DNA from: Lachnospiraceae bacterium
Lineage (GTDB): Bacteria > Bacillota > Clostridia > Lachnospirales > Lachnospiraceae
Assembly: GCA_021199495.1 (NCBI GenBank)
Contig: JAJQHY010000015.1
Coordinates: 1-64,000 of the forward strand
DNA length: 64,000 nucleotides
Reading direction: 5' to 3'
Part shown: positions 27,597-36,382 of the stretch, in pieces
Position numbering within the stretch: position 1 is the first letter of the stretch
Layout of the letters: each line of letters opens with the position of its first letter
Notes under the pieces: generated by a model
Databases searched by the model: none
What the model saw: the letters and a program-made list of their open reading frames with translations, nothing else
Told to the model about the DNA's origin: nothing
Position numbers and translations under genes: made by a program

Positions 27597-28199
27597 CTAT
27601 GAAATGGAAATATAATTCTTCAGAATCTGAAGCCCCACTTTATCACTTTTTTCCGGGTGAAACTGGCAGGCAAATACATTGTCATGCTCCACAGCGGCAT
27701 GAAAGGGTACCCCGTAATCCGCTGTCGCCGCCACATCCTCTTCGTTTGCAGCCTGAAGATAATAGGAATGTACGAAGTAAACATAGCTTCCCTGCGGGAT
27801 TCCCTGAAACAAACGGCTTTCTCCGGGAAAGTGCAGATCATTCCAGCCAATCTGCGGCACCTTTTCTCCCTCCGGGAAGCGCACAATTCGTCCCGGCAGG
27901 ATCCCGAGTCCCTTCACGCCCGGACTCTCCTCGCTCTCGTCAAATAAAAGCTGCAGCCCCAGACAGATTCCTAAAAAAGGCGTTCCCCGCTCCACGATCT
28001 CATGGATCACCGGAATCAGTCCATACTGATCAAGCCGCTCCATGGCCGCTCCAAAGGCCCCCACCCCCGGCAGAATCACCCGGTCTGCGGCAAGAAGCCG
28101 TTCAGGCTCTCTGGTAAGGACCGCTTCTTCACCCAGATACTGAAGCGCCTTTTCCACGCTCTTCACATTGCCCGCGTCGTAATCGATGATCCCTGTCAT
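27597..28199 (-). CDS. hisH: Imidazole glycerol phosphate synthase, glutamine amidotransferase subunit
   Basis: The class I glutaminase partner of HisF. The 200 residues show the catalytic triad C79 ([10 protein letters not shown]), H181 and E183 (QFHPEKS), with the oxyanion strand ILPGVGAFG at 42-50. It follows the histidine kinase gene by 76 bases without a T-rich terminator and is tightly linked to hisF. Confidence 0.97.
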   Translation of the reverse strand: MTGIIDYDAGNVKSVEKALQYLGEEAVLTREPERLLAADRVILPGVGAFGAAMERLDQYGLIPVIHEIVERGTPFLGICLGLQLLFDESEESPGVKGLGILPGRIVRFPEGEKVPQIGWNDLHFPGESRLFQGIPQGSYVYFVHSYYLQAANEEDVAATADYGVPFHAAVEHDNVFACQFHPEKSDKVGLQILKNYISIS

Positions 28200-28275
28200 A
28201 CCTCTCCTGCTCTCTTCAGCTTATTCACTGCTGTATCCGGGCTGCTTCCCTTAGCAAAATCCGGATAAAGGCCGT

Positions 28276-29820
28276 TCATTCCTGCTCCACCTTCTCTAAC
28301 GTAAACCAGAAAACAACGCCGTCTTCCACATTGTATACGCCGTACTGCTGTCCCATTCCTTCCATAATGGCCTTCACAATGGACAGGCCTACGCCGCTGC
28401 CGCCATAGGTTCGTGTACGTGCCTTATCTACCTTATAGAATTTCTCCCACACTCTGGGAAGACTCTCTTCCGGAATCTGGCTGCCGGAATTATAGACAGA
28501 AACCCGGACCTGCTTTCCGATATCCTCCACATTTATCTCAATCCGCTTGCCGTCCCCGCAGACATAATGTGCCGCGTTGCTGACATAATTCATCAGCACT
28601 TCTTCCACCTTGAACTCATCGCCCCAGGCATACAGGCTGTCCGGGCAATGCAGGGTCAGAGCCGCTCCGGAATCCGCAAATAGAATCTCCGCGCCGGCCA
28701 GATAGTTACGTACCAGTTCAGCAGCGTCAAAGCGCTCCATGGTAAAGCTGTCCCGTCCCTCTTCCAGCTCATTCAGGCTTAAGAGACTCTTCACCATGCG
28801 GTTCATACGCTCGCTCTCATCCAGAATGACATCCAGATATTCATTTAATGTTTCGGGGTCGTCCGCGATGCCGTCCTTTAGCCCCTCCGCATAGCCCTGT
28901 ATCAGAGCAATTGGCGTTTTCAGCTCATGAGACACACTGGAAAGCAGCTCCTGGCGCTGCTCATCGAGCGCGGTTTTTAACTCCAGGTCACGTTGCAGCT
29001 CGGTATTGGCGGTCTTTAACTGTGAAATCGTTTCCTCCAACGACTCGGAGAGCGCGTTCATATTCTGTCCCAGCACGCCGATCTCGTTTTTCTCTTTCCC
29101 GGTATATTTTGCGTCAAAATCCAGATGCGTGATCCGCTCAGAGATACCGGCCAGTTCAAGGATGGGCTTGCTGATCCTGCTGGATGTCATCCAGCCGATC
29201 AGCGCGGCAATCAGGCCGGCGGAAATGCCAATGGCAATCAGAAAGCGGTTGGAAAGCGCGGCACTTTCCGAAATACTCTCTCTGGAAACCGCAAACAGAT
29301 ACATATATCCGCTGGCGGTCCAGCCCCAGATTTCAATCTGGCGGGTCGTATCCTTCTCCCCCATGGTATCAATGATAAAATAATCGTCTCCCTGCTCCAG
29401 TATCTGAGAACCGTTGAGTTCAATGCCGGAATTTCCCATGATTCTGTATGAGAGGACATAACGATACAGCCTGTTCCTGACCGTCTCCATATCCATTGTG
29501 GAATAAACCAGCGGATTGTATGTGGCATCGACAATCAAAGCCGTCAGGTTATACTGCTGGCACATCTGCTCCAGATCGTCCACAAAATCCTGCTGCGCGG
29601 TGATTTCTTCCTCCGTACTGTCCCCGGTCTTAAACTCCAGAGCGCCGCCTTCAGCGCCTTCGACGACGAGAGCACGCACCTGCAGCAGATTATCCACCTT
29701 GTTGGAAACGTAGTATCTCTCCAGGAAAAAAAGATTCGCCAGCACGCAGACCAGTATTGTGGCCGTCAGCAATATGAGATTTGTCAGTGTAATTTGCGTT
29801 CGTATGGATCCGTGTTTCAT
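28276..29820 (-). CDS. Sensor histidine kinase
   Basis: A 514-residue membrane kinase of a two-component system. It has TM1 at about 12-33, an extracytoplasmic region of ~160 residues with a dCache/PAS-like look, TM2 at about 193-212, and a HAMP segment. The dimerisation domain has the phospho-accepting histidine H298 in SSVSHELKTPIALIQGYAEG. The ATP-binding domain has N-box NYVSNAAHY and G-box GGSGVGLSIVK. The start is ATG 29820, 3 bases after the regulator's stop. The ligand is unknown. Confidence 0.93.
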   Translation of the reverse strand: MKHGSIRTQITLTNLILLTATILVCVLANLFFLERYYVSNKVDNLLQVRALVVEGAEGGALEFKTGDSTEEEITAQQDFVDDLEQMCQQYNLTALIVDATYNPLVYSTMDMETVRNRLYRYVLSYRIMGNSGIELNGSQILEQGDDYFIIDTMGEKDTTRQIEIWGWTASGYMYLFAVSRESISESAALSNRFLIAIGISAGLIAALIGWMTSSRISKPILELAGISERITHLDFDAKYTGKEKNEIGVLGQNMNALSESLEETISQLKTANTELQRDLELKTALDEQRQELLSSVSHELKTPIALIQGYAEGLKDGIADDPETLNEYLDVILDESERMNRMVKSLLSLNELEEGRDSFTMERFDAAELVRNYLAGAEILFADSGAALTLHCPDSLYAWGDEFKVEEVLMNYVSNAAHYVCGDGKRIEINVEDIGKQVRVSVYNSGSQIPEESLPRVWEKFYKVDKARTRTYGGSGVGLSIVKAIMEGMGQQYGVYNVEDGVVFWFTLEKVEQE

Positions 29821-29823
29821 CAA

Positions 29824-30498
29824 TCAGCACTCAAATTTATAGCCCATCCCCCAGATGGTCTTGATATATTCGCCCTTATCCTTCAGTTTGCTGCGTACCT
29901 TTTTCACATGTGTGTCAACCGTTCTTGCATCACCGAAATAATCAAAGTTCCAGACATTGTTGAGGATTTTTTCTCTGGAAAGCGCAATTCCCTGATTCTC
30001 CATGAAATAAGATAAAAGCTCAAATTCCTTGTAGCTTAATTCCACCGCCTCGCCATCCACAGTCACGGTATGCGCGCCTTTGTTGACAACGATACCGCCG
30101 GCCTCCAGAATATCCTTTTTGTCTATGGCGCCCGCCCGTCTTAAGAGCGCATCCACCCTTGCCACCAGAACTTTTGGGCTGAAGGGCTTGGCGATATACT
30201 CATCTGCGCCGGTCTCAAAGCTTTTGAGTTCGTCACGCTCCTCCCCCTTGGCAGTAAGCATCAGAATCGGAACCTGCGAATAGGAACGGATCTCCTTCAC
30301 AACCTGGTAGCCGTCCATTTTGGGCATCATCACATCGAGAATGATAAGCGCGATGTCGCCTTCCTTAAAGAAGGTGTCCACAGCTTCCTCTCCATCGGCA
30401 GCTTCCACAACCCGGTAGCCGCTTTTGGTCAGAAAGTCCCTGACCAGCTTTCGCATTCTCATTTCGTCATCTACGACCAGAATTTTTAACGGTTCCAT
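29824..30498 (-). CDS. OmpR-family response regulator
   Basis: A 224-residue regulator. The receiver domain has acidic pocket D10-D11, phospho-acceptor D55 (IILDVMMPKMDG) and K104 (AKPFSPK). A winged-helix DNA-binding domain follows, with FELLSYFMENQG, NNVWNFDYFGDARTVDTHVKK and IWGMGYKFEC. It is cognate to the kinase that starts right after it. AGGAGG lies 4-5 bases before the ATG. It follows the phosphoesterase gene by 13 bases. Confidence 0.95.
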   Translation of the reverse strand: MEPLKILVVDDEMRMRKLVRDFLTKSGYRVVEAADGEEAVDTFFKEGDIALIILDVMMPKMDGYQVVKEIRSYSQVPILMLTAKGEERDELKSFETGADEYIAKPFSPKVLVARVDALLRRAGAIDKKDILEAGGIVVNKGAHTVTVDGEAVELSYKEFELLSYFMENQGIALSREKILNNVWNFDYFGDARTVDTHVKKVRSKLKDKGEYIKTIWGMGYKFEC

Positions 30499-30511
30499 TA
30501 TCCCTCCTGTT

Positions 30512-31135
30512 CTACCATATGATATGATCCTTCAGATTATGGTCCCCGTACTCAAAGATACAGCGTTCATACGCGTTAATCAGCTCGGTGTCCTCAACTT
30601 TATCGTATCGCGCATACTTTCCGCCGTAAGTCTGATGTACATGCCCATAAATAAAATATTTCGGTTTAAACTTCGTCAGCAGCCAGTTAAAGATCTCAAA
30701 TCCTCTGTGAGGCAGATCCTCCGCATCATGCAGTCCCCTGGCCGGTGAATGCGTCAGCAGAATATCAAATCCGTGGTAACGCCAGATTTTAGGCAGAAGC
30801 CTGAACACCCTTCTCTTCATCTGCTTATCCGTATACTGGTATTTCTTTTTACTGTAGCACATGGAACCGCCAAGTCCCAGAATCCGTATACCGTTCACGA
30901 CAATCAGGTCATCATCAATACAGGTGCAGCCGCCAGGCGCCTTCACATCATACCGGATATCATGATTGCCATGGATATAGTAGATGGGAAGATTTGTCAT
31001 GGTGACCAGAAATTCCAGATAATCGCTGGAGAGATCTCCGGCAGACAGAATCAGATCCACACCGTCCAGGCAGCCTTCCTTATAATAGTCCCACAATAAC
31101 CGGGACTCCTCGTCCGCGATCGCCAGAATCTTCAT
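30512..31135 (-). CDS. Calcineurin-like metallophosphoesterase with variant motif I
   Basis: A 207-residue phosphoesterase with GDLSSDY (D34), GNHD (56-59), LLTHSPARGLHD and GHVH motifs. Motif I, usually DxH, reads IADEES, so the histidine metal ligand is replaced by an acidic residue. The same variant recurs in relatives that I recall from Lachnospiraceae, so the protein is probably active with altered metal coordination (inference). It is upstream of the two-component genes and likely in the same transcript. Substrate is unknown. Confidence 0.85.
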   Translation of the reverse strand: MKILAIADEESRLLWDYYKEGCLDGVDLILSAGDLSSDYLEFLVTMTNLPIYYIHGNHDIRYDVKAPGGCTCIDDDLIVVNGIRILGLGGSMCYSKKKYQYTDKQMKRRVFRLLPKIWRYHGFDILLTHSPARGLHDAEDLPHRGFEIFNWLLTKFKPKYFIYGHVHQTYGGKYARYDKVEDTELINAYERCIFEYGDHNLKDHIIW

Positions 31136-31196
31136 GCGTCATTTCCTGAGGGCAGCGTAAAATGTAAACCATTCCGGTCCGCAGCTCACAGATACC

Positions 31197-33134
31197 CTAC
31201 TCTTCCTCTACTACAGTTTCCACGCCCTGCTGTGCCACAACAGGCTTTGCTTTTTCTTCCAGATCAGACAGCTTCGGGATAGAACCAATCACGTTTTCCG
31301 CCAGCCAGTCCATGGTTACGATCTTTTCCGGAGCCATGATCTCGTTCTCATCTCCCTGAATAACGCCGTCCTGTGAGTAAATAATGCCCGCAAAGGGGTT
31401 GAAATCACCCTTGCTGATTACAGATTTTAAAAGCTTTACCAGCCTGGTAGTGCCGATCGGCAGGTTCTGTGAAGTGATCACGTCCACAACCCCCATGGAC
31501 ATTCCCCACCAGTAATTGACAGAACGATTGCTGCCAACATCGTTTTTCCAGGCGCCGTCCATCACATTTCTGATCGCCTGTTCATAGAATTTGCCCCAGT
31601 CCCACACCGGCATGGCAAGGTTTAGCTTGACATCGTCCTCTCTTCTGTACAGGCCGAAATGTCTGGTGCCCTCATCCTTATCCGGAATAATGATATCGCG
31701 GCCGGACACATAGGAGACATCATTATCCGCAAAGGTTTTGCGGATATCAGCCCGTTTTCTGCTGATCCATTCCAGATACACCTTCACCCTGGGATTGATC
31801 ATTTTGGCGCCCAGGGCAAATGCATTTACACTGGCTACTGTGCCGTAGATCGGATAATCGGCCACATATCCCAGTCTGTCATTCTCCGTAAGGCCTCCCG
31901 CAATGGCGCCGATCAGGAATTTTGCCTCATACATTCTGGCGGAATAGGTGCGGATCACACCTTTGTCAGGCCATAGAGAGCAGTTTAAAATTTTCACCTC
32001 CGGGTGATCAAGCGCCACCTTCACACTGGCGTTATACAATACCGGAGATGTAGTGAAAATGAGCGTATTTCCCTCTGCAATCGCTGCCTCAATCGCGGCT
32101 TCATTTGACTCATATGCAGAAGCAATAAAAACCTCAAATTCACTTTTGCCGGCAAATACCTGTTCCACATGCGTCCGTCCCAGATCATGCGAATACGTCC
32201 AGGCGGACTGCTTGGGATTGACTTCATGGACGAAAGCAATCCGGTCTGCCGGGTTTAAGTTCTTCGGCGCAAGGGAAGGAATCATCTTCTGCAGCAGAGT
32301 CGGCTTTTCTATCGGTTCATCGGTCTGCTCCATGCTGATCTGAGGCGTCTCCTCACTCAGGGCATCGAAAACCTTTTTGCTGTTGGAAATCTTTTTCTCT
32401 AAATCGACGCCGTTCATGGACTTGACTTCCTCGTAGCCGTACAGCTCGATAAAATCTACCAGAGCATCGCAGATCTCCGTCCAATCCGCATTACCTTCGA
32501 TTTTTTTATACGCCTTCTCAAAGACTTCGTAGATATAGTGGAATTCCTGTCTCTCATCATCCGTCCAGATTTCATTGGGCTCTTTGCCGACGAGAGACTG
32601 AAGCCTGGAAAAATGTCCTTCTTCACTAAACCAGAGGAAATTAATCCGGGAGGCCTTGTAGAAGTCCATAAATTCATAGTAAATCTTATTGTCCTTCTCC
32701 TCGGAGCGCCTGGGAACAACTCTGGTCACATTGCCGGCAACGCTGGTCGCATCAAAAAATTTCAGAACACTGACGCGTTTATTGCCCTCGATCACATAAA
32801 AACGGTTCATATATTCATATGCTTTAATCGGATCACGGATTCCCTCTTCAATATGGGAATTGCACAGGTTCTGCCATTTGGAGGATAACTCCGTTTTATC
32901 CGGCAGGATCGGCATGAAATTACCTGCGAAAGCCTGGCTGCGGCCCGCTGTTGCAGTTCCTACCACCTGCTCTAACGGAATCTGTACAAGACCGAGCGGT
33001 ACTTCCGAGGTTTCTACTTCTTTTTCTTTTAATATTTCATCCAGAACAGGGAGATAAGGGTTCTCGCCCTTTAACTGCCTGGTCGTTACGTATAATTTTC
33101 CGCTTTTTAAAGCTTTATCATATTCATCTGCCAT
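31197..33134 (-). CDS. Cytoplasmic ParB-like plus BMP-domain protein
   Basis: A 645-residue protein. GGGAGG 9 bases before ATG 33134 sets the start, and there is no signal peptide or lipobox. Residues ~46-130 resemble a ParB/sulfiredoxin-like fold: VQIPLEQVVGTATAGR, then DPIKAY and FYVIEGNKRVSVLKFF, where GNKR corresponds to the GERR/GHRR box. A helical linker follows. Residues ~295-620 form a BMP (Med/PnrA-like) periplasmic-binding-protein fold (DRIAFVHEV, YEAKFLIGAIAGGLT, GYVADYPIYGTVASVNAFALG, NYWWGMSMGVVDV). Transport components are absent nearby. BMP proteins bind nucleosides; a cytoplasmic sensor or regulator is more likely than transport (inference). Confidence 0.8.
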   Translation of the reverse strand: MADEYDKALKSGKLYVTTRQLKGENPYLPVLDEILKEKEVETSEVPLGLVQIPLEQVVGTATAGRSQAFAGNFMPILPDKTELSSKWQNLCNSHIEEGIRDPIKAYEYMNRFYVIEGNKRVSVLKFFDATSVAGNVTRVVPRRSEEKDNKIYYEFMDFYKASRINFLWFSEEGHFSRLQSLVGKEPNEIWTDDERQEFHYIYEVFEKAYKKIEGNADWTEICDALVDFIELYGYEEVKSMNGVDLEKKISNSKKVFDALSEETPQISMEQTDEPIEKPTLLQKMIPSLAPKNLNPADRIAFVHEVNPKQSAWTYSHDLGRTHVEQVFAGKSEFEVFIASAYESNEAAIEAAIAEGNTLIFTTSPVLYNASVKVALDHPEVKILNCSLWPDKGVIRTYSARMYEAKFLIGAIAGGLTENDRLGYVADYPIYGTVASVNAFALGAKMINPRVKVYLEWISRKRADIRKTFADNDVSYVSGRDIIIPDKDEGTRHFGLYRREDDVKLNLAMPVWDWGKFYEQAIRNVMDGAWKNDVGSNRSVNYWWGMSMGVVDVITSQNLPIGTTRLVKLLKSVISKGDFNPFAGIIYSQDGVIQGDENEIMAPEKIVTMDWLAENVIGSIPKLSDLEEKAKPVVAQQGVETVVEEE

Positions 33135-33180
33135 TACAATACACCTCCCGTAAACAAGTATTTGAGGTACACCAAAAGAA

Positions 33181-33350
33181 TTATATCGTGATTGCAAGCG
33201 AGTCAGCGCGTTTTTTGCGGTTGATGAGCGACGAACGTGATAATGACTGCGCATTTCGCAGTCATTATATCGTGACAAAATACGTCACGATCCAATTCGC
33301 CGCTCGCCGGACGTGCGAGCACGCCCTTCTCGCTTCCGCTCATTATATCA
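33181..33350. repeat. Cluster of hairpins upstream of the ParB-BMP gene
   Basis: ATAATGACTGCG (33240-33251) is mirrored at 33257-33268, a 12-base perfect stem with a 5-base loop. ATCGTGAC (33269-33276) is mirrored at 33284-33291. The word ATTATATCGTGA occurs twice (from 33180 and 33264) and ATTATATCAT again near 33343. The 343-base gap 33135-33477 holds this cluster, the ribosome binding site of the ParB-BMP gene and the terminator of the efflux operon. Confidence 0.6.
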
Positions 33351-33423
33351 TAAGTTCCGAAATTAGGATACCGGGATTTATGAAACTATTGTGAAAATAT
33401 CTGCGATTTTACTTCAATGGCAC

Positions 33424-33466
33424 GTAAAAAAATAAAACTGCTTCGCGAAAAATCGTTCAGCAGTTT
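33424..33466 (-). terminator. Terminator of the metal efflux operon
   Basis: AAACTGCT and AGCAGTTT (33435-33442, 33459-33466) form a hairpin followed on the minus strand by TATTTTTTTAC, directly after the P-type ATPase stop. Confidence 0.85.
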
Positions 33467-33477
33467 AATTTCTTCAC

Positions 33478-35370
33478 TTACCTGATGCGTAATGTCCTTG
33501 TCGCGTTTAATACCGCCAGCACCATCACACCCACATCGGCAAAAATAGCCAGCCACATGCCCGCGAAGCCAAACGCGCTGAGAATCAGGCAGACAGCCTT
33601 GACCGCCAATGCGAAGACAATATTTTCTTTAACAATGCGCATGGTTTTGATGGATATCTTCATGGCAAGCGCAATCTTTGCCGGATCGTCATCCATCAGG
33701 ACAATGTCAGCGGCCTCAATGGCGGCGTCGCTTCCAAGTGCTCCCATGGCAATCCCGACGTCCGCTCTTGACAGAACCGGGGCGTCATTGATCCCGTCTC
33801 CCACAAAGGCAAGCATCTCCTTATCGCTCTTCTGTTTCAGAAGCTTTTCTACCTCCTGGACCTTATCAGCCGGGAGCAGCTCGCTTTTCACATCATCGAC
33901 ACCGATTTCCCGGGCGGCCTGCAAAGCCGCATTCTGAGAATCTCCGGTCAGCATCACGGTACGTTTCACGCCGCTGTTTTTCAGTGAAGCAATCGCGGCC
34001 TGTGCGCTGGGTTTCACGATATCAGAAATGACAATACAACCTGCATATGTCCCATCCACAGCTACATAAACCAGAGTGCCCGCTTCCGGTCTGCTCTCAC
34101 ACGCGATTCCTTCCAGCCGCAGAAGCTTCTCATTTCCCGCCAGAACCGTTCTGCCGTCCACGCAGGCTTTCACGCCATGCCCGGCCAGTTCTTCGATATC
34201 CTTTATGCGGCTGATTTCTATCATTTCGCCATATGCTTTTCTGAGGCTTAATCCAATGGGGTGGCTCGAAGCGCTTTCGGCATAAGCCGCGAAATAAAGC
34301 AGCTCCTGATCTGTTATCCCGTCCGCCGGATGAATCTGTGTAACTTCAAATACGCCCTTCGTCAGCGTTCCTGTCTTGTCAAAGACAACATATTTCGTAT
34401 TGGCCAGCGCCTCCAGATAATTGGATCCCTTCACCAGAATCCCCTTCGAGGACGCACAGCCGATCCCGCCGAAAAAGCTTAAAGGGACAGAAATCACAAG
34501 GGCGCAGGGACAGCTGATGACCAGAAACGTCAACGCGCGGGTAATCCAGTCGGACCAGACCTGCAGAAGTCCCATCTCCCCCGTCTGGCCGCTCAGAGTC
34601 AGAAACAGTGGCGGCAGAATGGCCAGGGCTAGTGCTGCATAACAGACAGCCGGTGTATAGTATCTGGCAAAGCGGGTGATGAAGTTCTCCATCCGCGCCT
34701 TTTTCATGCTGGAGTTTTCCACCAGATCCAGGATTTTGGAAACCGTGGACTCACCGAATTCCTTCGTAGTCTCAAGCTGTATCGCACCGGTTAAGTTGAT
34801 GCAGCCACTGATGACATCGCTTCCCTCTGCGGCATCGCGCGGCACACTTTCTCCGGTCAGCGCGCTGGTATCCAGGCTGGTTTTTCCGGCAATGATTCTG
34901 CCGTCAATCGGAATCTTCTCACCGGGATTGACGACAATGACGGAACCGATTTCCACATCATCCGGGTCTACCTTTTCAATCTGACCGTCAGTCAGAAGAT
35001 TCGCGTAGTCCGGTCTGATATCCATCAGATCCGCGATATTCTGCCGGCTTTTGCCAACGGCCACGCTCTGAAACAGCTCCCCGATCTGATAGAACAGCAT
35101 GACCGCGCTGCCTTCCGCGTATTCGCCTAAGAGAAAAGCACCGACCGTCGCAACTGCCATCAGAAAATTTTCGTCGAAAACCTGGTGATTGCGAATGCCT
35201 TTCAAAGCCTTGCGCAGGATATCATAACCGATTACCAGATAGGGAATCAGATACAGAAGCCCCTGCAGAACAGACGGCGGTTCAAAGACGCTGCACAGGA
35301 TTGTAAGCAGAATCAGAAGCGTAAATGAAATGATAATCCGGTATAAAACTTTTTTCTGTTTTTGATTCAT
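33478..35370 (-). CDS. Zinc/cadmium-type P1B ATPase
   Basis: A 630-residue heavy-metal exporting ATPase without an N-terminal HMA domain; that domain is supplied by the neighbouring gene. Visible motifs are actuator TGESVP, the metal-binding SCPCAL in a membrane helix, the phosphorylated aspartate in DKTGTLT, SSHPIG, and hinge GDGINDAPVL. A conserved aspartate in the last helix pair (FADVGVMVL) and the CPC motif point to Zn/Cd/Pb (CadA/ZntA) rather than copper. GGGAG 7 bases upstream fits ATG 35370. It is the third gene of an ArsR-HMA-ATPase operon. Confidence 0.93.
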   Translation of the reverse strand: MNQKQKKVLYRIIISFTLLILLTILCSVFEPPSVLQGLLYLIPYLVIGYDILRKALKGIRNHQVFDENFLMAVATVGAFLLGEYAEGSAVMLFYQIGELFQSVAVGKSRQNIADLMDIRPDYANLLTDGQIEKVDPDDVEIGSVIVVNPGEKIPIDGRIIAGKTSLDTSALTGESVPRDAAEGSDVISGCINLTGAIQLETTKEFGESTVSKILDLVENSSMKKARMENFITRFARYYTPAVCYAALALAILPPLFLTLSGQTGEMGLLQVWSDWITRALTFLVISCPCALVISVPLSFFGGIGCASSKGILVKGSNYLEALANTKYVVFDKTGTLTKGVFEVTQIHPADGITDQELLYFAAYAESASSHPIGLSLRKAYGEMIEISRIKDIEELAGHGVKACVDGRTVLAGNEKLLRLEGIACESRPEAGTLVYVAVDGTYAGCIVISDIVKPSAQAAIASLKNSGVKRTVMLTGDSQNAALQAAREIGVDDVKSELLPADKVQEVEKLLKQKSDKEMLAFVGDGINDAPVLSRADVGIAMGALGSDAAIEAADIVLMDDDPAKIALAMKISIKTMRIVKENIVFALAVKAVCLILSAFGFAGMWLAIFADVGVMVLAVLNATRTLRIR

Positions 35371-35445
35371 CTGCTGTCTCCCACTTTAAAATCCTCCGCC
35401 AGAGCTTTGTCAACCAGGGATGACTCTGCGGATTTTTATAATGAT

Positions 35446-35664
35446 TTATAAGAAAATTTCGCAGTCATCCTCGACCTTTTTGCAATTAGCCAGTGCTTTT
35501 TTCATTACCGTGTCCACATCTGCGCCGTCCTCAAACTCCACCTTTAATTTGAGGGTCATGAAGCTTAAGGAAGCGTCCTTGACGCCTTCTGTTGCCTTGA
35601 CAGCAGCCTCCATTTTTGCGGCGCAGTTTGCGCAGTCAACCTCTACCTTGTACGTTTTTTTCAT
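35446..35664 (-). CDS. Heavy-metal-associated (HMA) metallochaperone
   Basis: A 72-residue ferredoxin-like HMA domain with metal-binding C11 and C14 (VDCANCAAKME). A C-terminal CKKVEDDCEIF adds two cysteines and acidic residues, a pattern also seen at zinc/cadmium-type domains. It probably hands metal to the adjacent ATPase, substituting for the missing N-terminal domain. It lies 88 bases after the regulator and 75 before the ATPase. Confidence 0.93.
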   Translation of the reverse strand: MKKTYKVEVDCANCAAKMEAAVKATEGVKDASLSFMTLKLKVEFEDGADVDTVMKKALANCKKVEDDCEIFL

Positions 35665-35752
35665 GATCTTCGTCTCCCTGAGATTTTCTTTTTATGCTGA
35701 TACGTCCCTTTTCAGTCGCGAAACGGACGCCTTTCGCCTTATTGAAATGAAG

Positions 35753-36115
35753 CTACTCTTCCACGTGCTCCATGCCCATACTGATGATGGTACGCACATG
35801 GTCATCATCCAGCGAATAAAAGATGATCTTGCCTTCCCGCCTGAACTTCACCAGCTTCGCGTCCTTTAAAATTTTCAGCTGATGGCTGACGGCCGGCTGG
35901 CTCAAATTCAGCAGCTGCGCGATATCGCTCACACACAGTTCGCTGACAAAAAGCGCGTACAAAATGCGGATGCGCGTTGTATCGCCGAAGACCTTAAACA
36001 GTTCCGCCAGGTCATACAGATATTCGTCCGCAGGCTGATCATTTAAGACCTGCCTGACCACATCCTCATGCGTCGCCAGGAAATCCTGTTCATTTTTCTG
36101 TTCTGAATCTGCCAT
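35753..36115 (-). CDS. ArsR/SmtB-family zinc-sensing repressor
   Basis: A 120-residue winged-helix repressor with recognition helix QPAVSHQLKILKDAKLV. At the C-terminal alpha5 helix D104, H106, H117 and E120 reproduce the D-x-H...H-x2-E zinc site of SmtB/CzrA. The alpha3 motif reads ELCVSD (59-64), where the cadmium sensors have ELCVCD, so one thiol is missing and zinc is the likelier signal. AAGGAG 8 bases before ATG 36115 decides the start over 36133. It probably represses its own operon, releasing on metal binding. Confidence 0.93.
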   Translation of the reverse strand: MADSEQKNEQDFLATHEDVVRQVLNDQPADEYLYDLAELFKVFGDTTRIRILYALFVSELCVSDIAQLLNLSQPAVSHQLKILKDAKLVKFRREGKIIFYSLDDDHVRTIISMGMEHVEE

Positions 36116-36234
36116 AGTGCTTACTCCTTCCAAGCCTGTCTCTTGATTTTTCTCATGCAGACTTTGCTGAATATGTCACCTGAAAGTGTCATTTGTTTTC
36201 TCAATTTCACATATGTAAATTCGTTTATGCGATG

Positions 36235-36263
36235 ATTATAATACTCTGCTATGCATATGTCAA
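36235..36263 (-). promoter_or_regulatory. Promoter/operator region of the metal efflux operon
   Basis: Perfect TTGACA (36258-36263), 17-base spacer, perfect TATAAT (36235-36240). Such a strong promoter fits a repressor-controlled operon. ACATATG words flank it (within 36251-36261 and 36209-36216) and could be part of an ArsR operator, though no clean 12-2-12 repeat is evident. Confidence 0.75.
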
Positions 36264-36296
36264 TATCATGAAGGTACTTTTCATTTTATTTTGAAA

Positions 36297-36336
36297 TAAA
36301 AAAATCCCGTGCCGAAGGTTTCCTTCATGGCACGGG
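36297..36336 (-). terminator. Terminator of the VWA-MoxR operon
   Basis: CCCGTGCC...GGCACGGG with an inner GAAGG/CCTTC stem, followed on the minus strand by ATTTTTTTATTT, about 46 bases past the MoxR stop. Confidence 0.92.
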
Positions 36337-36382
36337 TTATATAAAATCCGATGCTTCCATCAGTCTCATCATGCGGGCCGGT

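Noticed and set aside
33135..33278. N-terminal extension of the ParB-BMP protein to 33278
   Set aside because: The extension translates the hairpin-rich leader, has no ribosome binding site and would pass through the good GGGAGG before ATG 33134.
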